NCBI RefSeq assembly: GCF_001310955.1
Contig: NZ_BAZX01000005.1
Location: 164,383 to 228,382 of the forward strand
Direction of reading: 5' to 3'
DNA: 64,000 nt
Source: Marinifilum fragile JCM 15579
GTDB taxonomy: Bacteria; Bacteroidota; Bacteroidia; Bacteroidales; Marinifilaceae
Of the stretch, positions 55,493-64,000 are shown piece after piece (position 1 is the first letter of the stretch; each line of letters opens with the position of its first letter). A model generated the notes under the pieces. The model was not told the origin of the DNA. It made no database searches and worked only from the letters and a program-made list of their open reading frames with translations. The translations under genes and the position numbers were made by a program.

Positions 55493-56543
55493 ATGGTTTC
55501 TCAGAAAGGTAAAATTGTATCTATTTTATTTGGCGGTTTAAGCTTATCATCATCACTTTATTGTTGCTAGATCTAATTTTTGGATCGGTAAATATTCCTT
55601 TTGAAAAGGTGTTTGCGATATTGGCAGGAAATGAGGTGAAAACTTCGTGGAATTATATTGTTCTTAATTTTAGGTTACCCAAAGCATTAACAGCCATTTT
55701 TGTAGGTGCAGGATTATCGGTAACAGGATTAATGATGCAAACATTGTTTAGAAATCCATTAGCAGGCCCTTTTGTTCTGGGAATTAGTTCCGGTGCTAGC
55801 TAGGTGTTGCTTTAATGGTAATGGCCTCGGCAATTGTTCCAGCCTTTTTTGGAGTTGTTTCCGCTTTTTTGGGAAACTGGGCTTTGGTGGTTGCTGCTGT
55901 TGCAGGTGCTTCACTTGTGTTTTTGCTGGTAGCGTTAGCCTCAATTCGAATTTCCGATAGTGTCTCATTATTGATTATAGGAATCATGTTCGGAAGTATT
56001 ACCGGGGCAATCGTTAATATATTGCAATACTTTAGTGAGCCTGAACAGATACAGAGTTTTATTGTTTGGACATTTGGTTCTTTGGCGGGTGTGACATGGG
56101 TTGAGATGCAGGTAATGGGACCAATAGTATTTGCAGGTTTAATTTTGGCATTCTTCCTGATAAAGCCTATGGATGCATTGCTGTTAGGAGAGAATTATGC
56201 CAGAGGAGTAGGAATATCGGTAAATAAAACCAGAATTGCTGTAATCATTAGCACGGCTTTAATCGCTGGAACATTAACGGCATTTACTGGACCGATTGCT
56301 TTTGTGGGTGTTGCGGTTCCACATATTGCTCGTTCCATTTTTAGAACAGCAAGTCATAAAGTGTTAATGCCAGCAGTAGTGCTAATTGGAGCTGCAATAA
56401 TGCTAATTTGTGATATTTTTTCTCAATTGCCAGGCAATCAAAATACATTGCCTATTAATTCTGTAACAGCCTTATTTGGAGGACCAGTAGTGATTTGGGT
56501 AATTATGAGGAGTAGAAATGTAAAAGCATCCTTTGGTGGATAA
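55493..56543 (+). CDS. btuC: BtuC/FecCD-family ABC transporter permease (two frameshifts)
   Basis: This is the membrane subunit, about 350 residues and roughly ten helices when repaired. It starts at 55493 (MVSQKGKIVSILFGG). The frame is lost near 55546; the next frame continues LIIITLLLLDLIFG, so one missing A restores it. It is lost again at 55800, where SSGAS meets a stop; the third frame continues LGVALMVMASAIVPAFFG, and one missing C restores it. Conserved FecCD segments are FRLPKALTAIFVGAGLSVTG and GPIAFVGVAVPHIARSIF, with RNPLAGPFVLGISSG between. The gene lies 7 bases after btuF and 7 bases before the ATPase. Confidence 0.9.
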
Positions 56544-56550
56544 TGGAACT

Positions 56551-57582
56551 ATGAAAGAGGAGAGAGAGCATCAAAATATATTAGTTACCAAAGATCTTGC
56601 AATAGGTTACAAGCAATCGAAGAAAGATACTTTGTGTTTGCTATCTGATATTAACCTAACGATTCGGAAGGGAGAAATGGTTTGTTTGCTTGGCCCCAAT
56701 GGAGCAGGTAAATCTACTTTAATGAGAACCATTGCCGGAATACAAGCCCCACTGGAAGGTCGCACTTTGGTTGAAGGTATTCCCATTCGAGATAGAAACT
56801 TTAAAGAAATTGCACAACTTCTTAGTATTGTTCTTACAGAAAGGATTAATGTTGGCAATCTTACGGTATATCATATCGTTTCTTTGGGGCGTCATCCGTA
56901 TACTTCCTGGATGGGGAAATTATCTGATGCTGATAATGATAAAATAAAATGGGCTCTCGAACAGGTGGGATTACTGCATTACGCGAATCACTATATCAAT
57001 CAATTGAGTGATGGTGAGCGTCAGAGGGTAATGATTGCAAAAGCTTTGGCACAAGATACTCCATTAATCATGTTGGATGAACCTACAGCGCATCTCGATC
57101 TACCGAACCGTGTTGAAATTATGCGTTTGCTGCATCGTTTGGCAAGAGAAACCAATAAAGCCATTTTGATGTCTACTCATGAATTGGATTTGGCTTTACA
57201 AGCAGCCGATTTAATTTGGTTAATGGCAAGAAATCAACCAATAAAAGTGGGTGCTCCTGAAGATTTGGTATTGAATAGAAGCATTGAAGATACCTTTCAG
57301 AATAAATCTTTCAATTTCGATAGAAAGACAGGTAATTTTATCATGAATTACCAGAAAAAACAAACCATACAACTTTTGGGTAATGATGTGATGGGATTTT
57401 GGACGCAGCGTGCCTTGTCTCGAGAAGGATATCAGGTTACCTGTGAGCAAGTAGGAGACTGTTGTGTGAAATTACTGGAAGATACTATGAAATGGGAGAT
57501 CCATCAGAATGAAAGTGTTATTTGTTGTAACAGTATTCAAGAGTTAATTGCCTACCTAAAAAAAACTTTACACACGAGTTAA
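56551..57582 (+). CDS. btuD: BtuD-like ABC transporter ATP-binding protein with C-terminal extension
   Basis: The protein has 343 residues from the ATG at 56551. Walker A GPNGAGKST lies near 48-56, the signature LSDGE near 152-156, Walker B LIMLDEPT near 173-180 and the switch histidine in STHELD near 210-214. This is the usual set for a FecE/BtuD ATPase of about 260 residues. About 75 further residues (from around 268) form a separate small domain (LLGNDVMGFWTQRALSREGY, GDCCVKLLEDTMKWEIHQNE) of unknown role, possibly regulatory. It powers import through the permease at 55493. It is the last gene before the second riboswitch. Confidence 0.92.
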   Translation: MKEEREHQNILVTKDLAIGYKQSKKDTLCLLSDINLTIRKGEMVCLLGPNGAGKSTLMRTIAGIQAPLEGRTLVEGIPIRDRNFKEIAQLLSIVLTERINVGNLTVYHIVSLGRHPYTSWMGKLSDADNDKIKWALEQVGLLHYANHYINQLSDGERQRVMIAKALAQDTPLIMLDEPTAHLDLPNRVEIMRLLHRLARETNKAILMSTHELDLALQAADLIWLMARNQPIKVGAPEDLVLNRSIEDTFQNKSFNFDRKTGNFIMNYQKKQTIQLLGNDVMGFWTQRALSREGYQVTCEQVGDCCVKLLEDTMKWEIHQNESVICCNSIQELIAYLKKTLHTS

Positions 57583-57647
57583 TTCAGATGTAAAAAGATG
57601 TTGAATAAACGATCTTTTTAGGAAAGTTGTAGAGAAAATTTGTATAC

Positions 57648-57845
57648 ATTTGCGCTGCATTTGGTTTTTTACTTCTCTATTATCAGAAGTAGAAATGAAA
57701 AGGGAATCCGGTGAAAATCCGGAACTATACCCGTAGCTGTAAGTTCTAATATAGCTTTTTGAAATACTCCTTGCCACTGTTCCATATTGTTTAGGAATGG
57801 GAAGGCCTCAAAAAGTAGAACAAGTCAGAAGACCTGCCACTGCAA
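57648..57845 (+). ncRNA. Cobalamin riboswitch 2 (long form)
   Basis: The core is GAAAAGGGAATCCGGTGAAAATCC. The peripheral arm contains CCACTG and GGGAAGG, with supporting stems GTTCT/AGAAC and CTTTTTGA/TCAAAAAG. The B12 box CAAGTCAGAAGACCTGCC is at 57821-57838. It precedes the btuB-like gene at 58019 with a 170-base leader that must hold the expression platform; I could not define that further. Confidence 0.93.
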
Positions 57846-58018
57846 ACATTTAAGTCATTGCTTTCGGGAAAAAGAGCAAGCGAACGAAAAAGTAATCAAT
57901 AACTAAATAGGGATTTTTCTGCCATAACTGGTCCTTTACGGTATATTGTGAAATTTCTTTTAAGCTCCCTGTCTGCATTGCATTAGTTAATCTTATTTTC
58001 ATTTTATTCTTTAAAAAC

Positions 58019-60172
58019 ATGAAAAGAACATTTTTAACTGCTTTTGCATTGCTGTCATTATTTAACGCTGTAGTAAAAGCTGATGAAGTGCCAAATTCAA
58101 CTGATGACAAAAAGGTTGTAAAGCATTTGAATTTAGAGGAAGTTGAAATTAATGCTTCCAGAGTGAATGCCAAACTTAAGGATTTACCGCAAAAAATTGA
58201 GGTGATTACTCAAAGAATGATTGAAGCCTCACCAGCCGTTGATGTGGCGGGTTTATTAAAACGATCAGCATCGATTGATATTTTGCAATACCCAGGTGTA
58301 CAGGCAACGGTTAGTATGCGTGGTTTTACTCCTTCGCCAAGTGTAAAGTATACAGTGATTTTGGTAGATGGAAAACCAGCAGGTACTGAAAATATAGCAA
58401 GTATTAATTTGCAGAATGTAGAAAGAGTAGAAATATTGAAAGGTCCTTTTTCTGCCCAATATGGATCGGCAGCTATGGCTGGTGTTGTAAATATTGTGAC
58501 CAAAAATAGTACCGGTGAGTTAAGCGGAAGAATTGATGCTGAATATGGAAGCTTTAAAACTTCTAAGTTAAATGCAGCATTAGGTGGTTCTGTTTCTGAA
58601 AAAGTAGATTTTGATTTGGGATTTTCATTCAATAATCAAGGGAAAGATTACAAAACAGGTAGTCACAACTTGTATGATGAGAAGTATGCAAAATCGATTT
58701 TGGATGAAAGTTCGTATGGAGAAAGAATGGTGAATACACAATTCACTACCTACAATTTAAATACTCGATTAGGAATTACCCTCGCAGAGGATTGGAAGAT
58801 TAACCTGAACGGCGGATACTACAGAGGTGATGATATTGAAACTCCTGGTAATTTCTGGCATACCGAAGGAATGGACTCTAAGGATATTGAGCGTTTTACA
58901 ACGGGTTTTGATGTAGTGGGTAAAATCAAAAATCATAGCATCAAGTTTTCTCCATTCTATTCAAACGAGGAGAATAAAACGATTGATGTTGGTTCCGATG
59001 GATATGGCGATTTTGAAAGTGTTTACAAAAACTATGGATTCCAATTAACTGATTCCTACCAAATAGGAAAACACAACCTTGCCTTTGGTTTGGATAATAA
59101 AACCGAAAAATACGAAAGTACCAACTTCGATACCAGCGGTAATGTTGAAGCTCCTTATCAACCGGATTATAAAAACATTGCTACAGGGTTTTATGCACAA
59201 TTGCAATTCAAATTATTAAACGACAAGTTGAATTTGATGCTTGGAGCAAGAGGAGATCATATCAAGTTTAAACTGGAAGCTGATGATTTATTAGGAAATA
59301 CAAAGAAGAATGAGGACTACTCTGTGTTTACTAAAAATATTGGCGTAAAATATAATTTAATTGGTGACTTATCAGCACACGCAAGTTGGGGTGATGCTTT
59401 TTTGGCACCTAAGGCATATCAAGTAGCAGGGGAGTATACCAGAGGGACTTCAAAAACAGTAGGAAACCCAAATTTGGACCCTGAAAAATCGAATACAACA
59501 GACTTTGGTTTGGCTTATGATAATTACAGAAAAGGTATCAATTTCGACCTTACCTATTTCAATACGCATCACAAAGATAAAATCATCAGAAGTTCCTTGC
59601 CTGATTACAGTACAACCTATATTAATGCGCAAAGTGCAGACATGGATGGATTGGAACTAAGCGCTTCTTATGATTTTGGTGCATTAAAAGACTATGATTA
59701 TTCCTTACGATTGTATTTAAATTATACTCATTTGATTGATGCAACAGTAAAGTATACTGATGCACAAGGTAATCCGCTGGAAGGTGAAATGAGGTTTGTT
59801 CGCGATAACACAGCATCGTTTGGTGTTGAGTTCGATAATCTTAAAGGATTTTCGACAAGGTTGAATGGAAGATATATTGGTCACAGATATGAGAATAACT
59901 ACATGTACTTGGCTGATTATTCCAATTGGCCAAATATTACCAAAGAGCCAATTGTTTTTAATGGGAAAGAGGTGCGTCCTGATTTAGTGAATGAAGAATT
60001 GTTGCGTAACCCGGTTTCTTATGTGTTTGATTATTCAGCCAGTTATTCTTTTAACGAGAACTATACTGTTGGTTTGTCAATTTCAAATTTATTAGATGAA
60101 AATTATACAGAGAAAGATGGATATAATATGCCAGGCAGAGCATTTATGGCAAAATTCTCATATCAGTTTTAA
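58019..60172 (+). CDS. btuB: BtuB-like TonB-dependent cobalamin receptor 1
   Basis: The protein has 717 residues. The signal peptide ends near VVKADEV. The plug (about 40-160) has EVEINASRVNAKLKDLPQKI and the IEVLKGPFSAQYGSAAMAGVVNIV signature in the form VEILKGPFSAQYGSAAMAG. The barrel runs to the C-terminal phenylalanine (FMAKFSYQF). There is no STN or CarboxypepD domain, unlike the SusC receptors in this window. The cobalamin riboswitch before it supports corrinoid transport. It forms its own unit with a terminator at 60195. It is not a close copy of the second receptor at 60605. Confidence 0.9.
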   Translation: MKRTFLTAFALLSLFNAVVKADEVPNSTDDKKVVKHLNLEEVEINASRVNAKLKDLPQKIEVITQRMIEASPAVDVAGLLKRSASIDILQYPGVQATVSMRGFTPSPSVKYTVILVDGKPAGTENIASINLQNVERVEILKGPFSAQYGSAAMAGVVNIVTKNSTGELSGRIDAEYGSFKTSKLNAALGGSVSEKVDFDLGFSFNNQGKDYKTGSHNLYDEKYAKSILDESSYGERMVNTQFTTYNLNTRLGITLAEDWKINLNGGYYRGDDIETPGNFWHTEGMDSKDIERFTTGFDVVGKIKNHSIKFSPFYSNEENKTIDVGSDGYGDFESVYKNYGFQLTDSYQIGKHNLAFGLDNKTEKYESTNFDTSGNVEAPYQPDYKNIATGFYAQLQFKLLNDKLNLMLGARGDHIKFKLEADDLLGNTKKNEDYSVFTKNIGVKYNLIGDLSAHASWGDAFLAPKAYQVAGEYTRGTSKTVGNPNLDPEKSNTTDFGLAYDNYRKGINFDLTYFNTHHKDKIIRSSLPDYSTTYINAQSADMDGLELSASYDFGALKDYDYSLRLYLNYTHLIDATVKYTDAQGNPLEGEMRFVRDNTASFGVEFDNLKGFSTRLNGRYIGHRYENNYMYLADYSNWPNITKEPIVFNGKEVRPDLVNEELLRNPVSYVFDYSASYSFNENYTVGLSISNLLDENYTEKDGYNMPGRAFMAKFSYQF

Positions 60173-60194
60173 GATATAACATTTACGACAAAAC

Positions 60195-60226
60195 AAGGGG
60201 AGTCTATCTTAATAGATTCCCTTTTT
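60195..60226 (+). terminator. Terminator after btuB-like gene 1
   Basis: AAGGGGAGTCTA pairs with TAGATTCCCTT (one bulge, one G-U), followed by TTTTT. Confidence 0.7.
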
Positions 60227-60311
60227 AGTATAAGTGAATGTTTTGTTAATGATTGATAAACAGCATGTTTTAAAGTGGTTTGTTAATAGTGGATTTATTG
60301 GTCTTTTTTCA

Positions 60312-60508
60312 TACATTTGCAACGCATTTGGTTCTCGTACATTTGTTTCTTAACAAATTGAGATGAAAAGGGAATCCGGTTCAAGTCCGGAGCTGTTCCC
60401 GTAGCTGTAAGCTCAAATAAAAAGCTTTTATTCTGCGATACCACTGTCCACAAATGGGGATGGGAAGGTTGATAAAAGTTGAGCAAGCCAGAAGACCTGC
60501 CAATCTGC
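60312..60508 (+). ncRNA. Cobalamin riboswitch 3 (long form)
   Basis: The core is GAAAAGGGAATCCGGTTCAAGTCC. The arm has CCACTG and GGGAAGG, and the B12 box CAAGCCAGAAGACCTGCC is at 60484-60501. It is close in layout to riboswitch 2 and precedes the btuB/btuG-like pair. Confidence 0.93.
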
Positions 60509-60604
60509 ATACAATTTTTCAAAACATTCGGAGAAGGTGTTTGGAAAACGATAGGTTTTATTAGCTCAAACTGTTGTTATCCCAATATTTTCTTCATTAT
60601 ATAG

Positions 60605-62596
60605 ATGATAATGAAAAGAGTATTTGTTTATATTCTGTTATTCTTTGTTTTAAGTCCGGCTTATTCAAATTATACTAATGGTTATTATAGTTCAAATGAC
60701 AGTACTTCTGTTTATGCAAATAAGAAGAAAATTGTAACAGTATTTGACACCATTCTGCTGAATGAAGTGGTGAGTTATGGCAAGCTAAAGAAATACCAAT
60801 CCGGGGCAAAAATTGAAACCATTCCAGTTTTGCAATTTGATGCTCATCGCGATGGAAGTTTAGAGCAATTATTATCAAGAACTCTCCCTATTACCTTAAA
60901 ATCAACTGCAGGTACATTATCTACTATACGTTTGCGAGGTACTTCACCTGACCATACCAGTGTCAATTTTGGAGGTATCAACCTTAACTCTTTAACGTTA
61001 GGACAGTCGAACATGAGTAATGTACCAATGTATTTGTTCGATGAAGTAGGTGTTCAATTTGGTAGTGCCAGTACGGTTAATGGTTCGGGAAGTATTGGAG
61101 GAGCTATTCATTTGGGACTTAAAAACAATTGGACAAAAGGTGTTAAAGCGGAGGCTAGAATATCTCATGGTTCTTTTGGTGAAGAGTTGTATGGTACAAA
61201 AATATATCTAGGAAATGGAAAGTTTGAATCGGTGACCCGTGCCTATTATTATAAAAAAGACAACGATTTTAAATTCACGAACACCGAGGTGCGTGATTTT
61301 GAAAATGGCATTTTTCAGCAAGAGGATAAACAGCGAAATGCAAATGTTGAAAACAAAGGTTTAATTCAAGAATTCAATTATAAGTTTTCGGAGCAAGAAA
61401 CACTCATATTTAATCTTTGGTTAGAGAAAGATTGGCATTTGATTCAGCAAAATATGCAAACTAATCTTACGAAACCTGATTTTAAAGAACCATATGAAGA
61501 CAAACATGTTAGATTGTGGACATCTTATAAAAACCATAAAAGAGCCATTAAGTATGAGATTAGTGGAGGTTATGTGTATGACAATGGTATTCACAATGAT
61601 AATACCAATGATTCCATTCAGACTCAGAGAATAATTGGAGAAGCATCAATTGAACATGAGCTAAATAAAAAAATAAGTTATAAGATAGGTGCAAAAGCCA
61701 GTAGAATATATCCAACGGTTTACACTTATTCCAGTGATTTGGAATTTGAGGATAGAGTTGACTTTTACGCATCCTATTATCACAAAATTAATCGTAAACT
61801 AACAGCAACTATTAATCTGCGTCAGGGTTTGGTAACGGATTATACTGTTCCTTTTACACCAACTATAGGCTTTAAATATCTTTTGTTTTCAAAAGATATT
61901 CATGCTTTAAGTATCAACGGAAATGTGGCTAAAAGTTATCGTGTACCTACCTTTAATGACCGTTTTTGGGGTGATCAAGGGAATCCTGATCTGAATCCAG
62001 AGAAGGGAATCAATTATGAGTTAGGTTTTAAGTGGAACTATTCAAACAAAGAGACTTTTGGGCATATCCAACTGAATACTTTTTATTTGAATGTTGATGA
62101 TTGGATACTGTGGGTGAATGATAATGGTTGGTATCCTAAGAATGTTCAGGAAGTAGAAAGTAAAGGATTGGAATTAATGACGCAGTTGAATTACTCACTT
62201 TGGGGATTAAAAGCAGCTTCAGGATTTAATTATTCTTATACCTCAACAGAACGTAAAAAATCACAAACGAATTCAAGTGCAATCGGGCGACAAATGGAGT
62301 ATGTTCCATTACATAGCGGTAATGTCTACTCAACACTTACTTATAAAAACACCAATTTTTCGATAGATTGTAAGTATACCGACCAACAATTTACCAACGA
62401 AGAGGATAAAAACATTCTGTCATCTTATTTCCTTCTTAATTTTTCGGTAGGACACCAGTTTAAATTGAATGACAAAAATAGAATCAAAATAAAAGGTCTG
62501 GTTAATAATATCCTTGATGCTGATTATCAGTCTACATATGGATATGCGATGCCAGGTGTTAATTATAGACTAAGCTTAACTTATAATATCAACTAA
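60605..62596 (+). CDS. btuB: BtuB-like TonB-dependent cobalamin receptor 2
   Basis: The protein has 663 residues; an alternative start two codons in (60611) is possible. After the signal peptide come a TonB-box region (TILLNEVVSYGKLKK), a plug (about 65-180, with LRGTSPDHTSVNFGGINLNS and FGSASTVNGSGSIGGAIHLG) and a barrel ending YRLSLTYNIN. The plug is of the BtuB/FhuA-like class but lacks the canonical EVLKGP wording. It is under riboswitch 3 and is followed 11 bases on by the BtuG-like lipoprotein, the same order as in Bacteroides BtuB-BtuG pairs. Confidence 0.88.
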   Translation: MIMKRVFVYILLFFVLSPAYSNYTNGYYSSNDSTSVYANKKKIVTVFDTILLNEVVSYGKLKKYQSGAKIETIPVLQFDAHRDGSLEQLLSRTLPITLKSTAGTLSTIRLRGTSPDHTSVNFGGINLNSLTLGQSNMSNVPMYLFDEVGVQFGSASTVNGSGSIGGAIHLGLKNNWTKGVKAEARISHGSFGEELYGTKIYLGNGKFESVTRAYYYKKDNDFKFTNTEVRDFENGIFQQEDKQRNANVENKGLIQEFNYKFSEQETLIFNLWLEKDWHLIQQNMQTNLTKPDFKEPYEDKHVRLWTSYKNHKRAIKYEISGGYVYDNGIHNDNTNDSIQTQRIIGEASIEHELNKKISYKIGAKASRIYPTVYTYSSDLEFEDRVDFYASYYHKINRKLTATINLRQGLVTDYTVPFTPTIGFKYLLFSKDIHALSINGNVAKSYRVPTFNDRFWGDQGNPDLNPEKGINYELGFKWNYSNKETFGHIQLNTFYLNVDDWILWVNDNGWYPKNVQEVESKGLELMTQLNYSLWGLKAASGFNYSYTSTERKKSQTNSSAIGRQMEYVPLHSGNVYSTLTYKNTNFSIDCKYTDQQFTNEEDKNILSSYFLLNFSVGHQFKLNDKNRIKIKGLVNNILDADYQSTYGYAMPGVNYRLSLTYNIN

Positions 62597-62607
62597 AATA
62601 AATAGAA

Positions 62608-63684
62608 ATGAAAATCAAGTTCAAATTTTTGGCAATGTTAGCTATTGCTGCTACTTTATTGGCTTCATGTAGCTCAAGTGATAGTGATAATGATCCTGGT
62701 GAAGGTACTTGTTATGTAGTTAATTATGGTGGTTATACCGGAGATAAATCGAGTATCTCAGTTTACGATAAGGAAAGTGATATTTTAACTAATAATCATT
62801 ACGAAACAGTGAATACTGTTCCGATGATTTCTAATGTGCAATATGCATACAACTACGATGGAAATGTGTACATGATGGGTAACAATGCTGATCAGATTTT
62901 TTGGGTGGATAGCAAATCATGGAAACAAACTGCAAATGGAATAGAGGCTGACATTATCAAACCACGTTATTGTGTAGCAGAAGGAAATTACCTTTATGTT
63001 TCTTGCTGGGGTGGAGATATTTGGGCTGATATAACACTTTCTTATATAGCAAAAGTAGATTTGGATACTAAAAAAGTTGTTAAGAAAATTGCTTTAGAAG
63101 GTGGACCAGAAGGTTTAGCTGTTGTTAACGGTAAACTATATGCTGCATTAAATTATAAAAAGAGCATCGCAGTTATAGATTTGGATACAGAAGATATAAG
63201 CTATATCGAAACTCAAGCAGTATCAAGTTATTTTGTAAAAGACAATAAGAATAACCTTTATGCTTCTCAGGTTAGCAGTTATTCAACTCCTTCAACAGAA
63301 ACAGGTTTAGCCTATATTAATACAACTACGAATGAGTATGAATTGTATAAACTTGATGGTATCAGTACTAGCTATGTAAACATCATGTCGGCAAATAATG
63401 ATTTTTCAAAGCTATATGTTATGACATCAGCTTACGATGCTAACTACAATATTTCTGGAGCAATTGCAGTATTTGATACAGAGACCAAAAGTTTTGCAGC
63501 TAAAAATTTAGTTGAAGGTGTTTCTGGAATAAATGGTGTAGGATTTTACGATAATAAAGTATGTGTATTTACTTCACCAAGTACAACCGCGAATGGTAAA
63601 TTTGTGACTTATGATACCGAAGGTACTTTGATAAAAGAATATGAAACAGGTATTTCACCAATGATGCTTTTGGAGGTTAAATAA
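62608..63684 (+). CDS. btuG: BtuG-like surface beta-propeller lipoprotein (DUF5074/YncE-like)
   Basis: The protein has 358 residues with lipobox LLASCSSS (cysteine 21). The mature part is a seven-bladed beta-propeller of the YncE/DUF5074 kind, seen as repeats such as GNVYMMGNNADQIFWVD, NYLYVSCWGG...IAKVDLDTKKVVKKI, GKLYAALNYKKSIAVIDLDT and GAIAVFDTETKSF. In Bacteroides thetaiotaomicron, BtuG proteins of this family bind cobalamin very tightly on the cell surface and cap BtuB. Here the gene follows a btuB-like gene under a cobalamin riboswitch, so the same role is likely. The name rests on fold and context, without residue-level proof. Confidence 0.85.
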   Translation: MKIKFKFLAMLAIAATLLASCSSSDSDNDPGEGTCYVVNYGGYTGDKSSISVYDKESDILTNNHYETVNTVPMISNVQYAYNYDGNVYMMGNNADQIFWVDSKSWKQTANGIEADIIKPRYCVAEGNYLYVSCWGGDIWADITLSYIAKVDLDTKKVVKKIALEGGPEGLAVVNGKLYAALNYKKSIAVIDLDTEDISYIETQAVSSYFVKDNKNNLYASQVSSYSTPSTETGLAYINTTTNEYELYKLDGISTSYVNIMSANNDFSKLYVMTSAYDANYNISGAIAVFDTETKSFAAKNLVEGVSGINGVGFYDNKVCVFTSPSTTANGKFVTYDTEGTLIKEYETGISPMMLLEVK

Positions 63685-63707
63685 TTGTTTTTATCAGTTA
63701 TACAAAC

Positions 63708-63741
63708 AAAAAGCTTGACTCAGTATTGGGTCAAGCTTTTT
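63708..63741 (+). terminator. Terminator after the btuG-like gene
   Basis: A 12-bp stem AAAAAGCTTGAC / GTCAAGCTTTTT is followed by ATTTTG. It lies 23 bases after the stop. Confidence 0.85.
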
Positions 63742-63782
63742 ATTTTGAACTATTTCTTACCAAAAGTATAGTCTATTTATGG

Positions 63783-64000
63783 GTACCTCCTGAATTGGTT
63801 CAGAAGCTTGTTTCTCAAAAAAGTATTTCTTGAATTGGTTCAGAAGCTCGTTTTCTCAAAAAAGTACTTCCTGAATTGGTTCAGGAACTCGTTTTCCCAA
63901 AAAAGTACTTCCTGAATTGGTTCAGGAACTCGTTTTCCCAAAAAAGTACCTCCTCAATTGGTTGAGGAGCTTGTTTTCTCAAAAAAAGTACTTCCTCAAC
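63783..64000. repeat. Tandem 40-42-bp hairpin repeat, at least five copies, running off the window
   Basis: Units begin with GTAC at 63783, 63823, 63864, 63905, 63946 and 63988 (the last cut by the window end). Each contains an 8-bp stem around TTGG, a short tail and a run of six or seven A. Units 3 and 4 have stem TTCCTGAA / TTCAGGAA; unit 5 has CTCCTCAA / TTGAGGAG, so two base pairs changed on both sides. Read on the - strand, each hairpin is followed by GTAC and TTTTTT, the layout of an intrinsic terminator. Confidence 0.9.

Noticed and set aside
1475..56543. Genuine pseudogene decay of the split genes
   Set aside because: Each gene needs only one or two single-base corrections. Both halves keep full conserved motifs, and several lie in intact operons, so sequence error is simpler. 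It is not excluded without reads.
54301..57582. Iron-siderophore or heme ABC importer
   Set aside because: The protein families are shared, but a cobalamin riboswitch directly upstream and neighbouring cobalamin-regulated receptors favour corrinoid uptake.
63783..64000. CRISPR array
   Set aside because: The whole 41-bp unit is repeated with no variable spacers, and there are no cas genes nearby.

Overview
The window looks like a chromosomal piece of a member of the Bacteroidota. The evidence is the many SusC/SusD pairs, FecR anti-sigma factors with a DUF4974-type C-terminus, SusC receptors with an STN domain, low GC, TAnnTTTG promoter boxes and near-absence of Shine-Dalgarno sequences. A relative of Marinifilum/Labilibaculum or Odoribacter/Butyricimonas is a reasonable guess, but this is inference and no rRNA gene is present to test it.

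Bases 1-33474 hold four tandem nutrient-uptake modules, all on the + strand. Module 1 is the 3' end of a susC, a susD and two TlpA-like thioredoxin proteins. Module 2 is ECF sigma, fecR, susC and susD. Module 3 is ECF sigma, fecR, susC, susD, a HExxH zinc metallohydrolase lipoprotein and a DUF4302-like lipoprotein. Module 4 is ECF sigma, fecR, susC, susD and a thioredoxin-like protein. An HU-like DNA-binding gene on the - strand separates modules 2 and 3. In the three complete modules the receptor has an STN domain. Substrate binding at the outer membrane should therefore signal through FecR to release the sigma factor, as in FecA/FecR/FecI. No glycoside hydrolase or polysaccharide lyase is present; the accessory genes (metallohydrolase, thioredoxins) point to peptide or protein substrates rather than glycans.

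Bases 33484-40473 are housekeeping-like: a small palindromic MITE-like element, a C45-family peptidase/acyltransferase with a TPR-like tail, an SDR oxidoreductase, a YbaK-type deacylase, two tRNA-Arg(ACG) genes and an AsmA-family protein. Bases 40888-47690 are a heavy-metal efflux cluster on the - strand: an RND pump (adaptor, pump, TolC-like channel) preceded by two His-rich small secreted proteins. Bases 47828-53960 hold an unrelated mix: a NeuD-like acyltransferase, a Cys/His-rich lipoprotein, a 42-bp minisatellite, a coiled-coil protein, a secreted beta-rich protein, a TIM-barrel protein, a nitrobindin-like protein and a truncated globin.

Bases 54071-63741 are a corrinoid-uptake regulon with three cobalamin riboswitches. 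The first precedes a BtuF-BtuC-BtuD-type ABC importer. The second precedes a BtuB-like receptor. The third precedes a second BtuB-like receptor plus a beta-propeller lipoprotein resembling BtuG. The window ends in a 41-bp tandem array whose units each form a hairpin.

An important caveat is that seven protein genes (nine sites) and one tRNA carry what look like single-base indels, almost all missing bases. Families and flanking residues continue cleanly in the shifted frame, so I treat these as probable sequence errors and annotate each gene across its full span.
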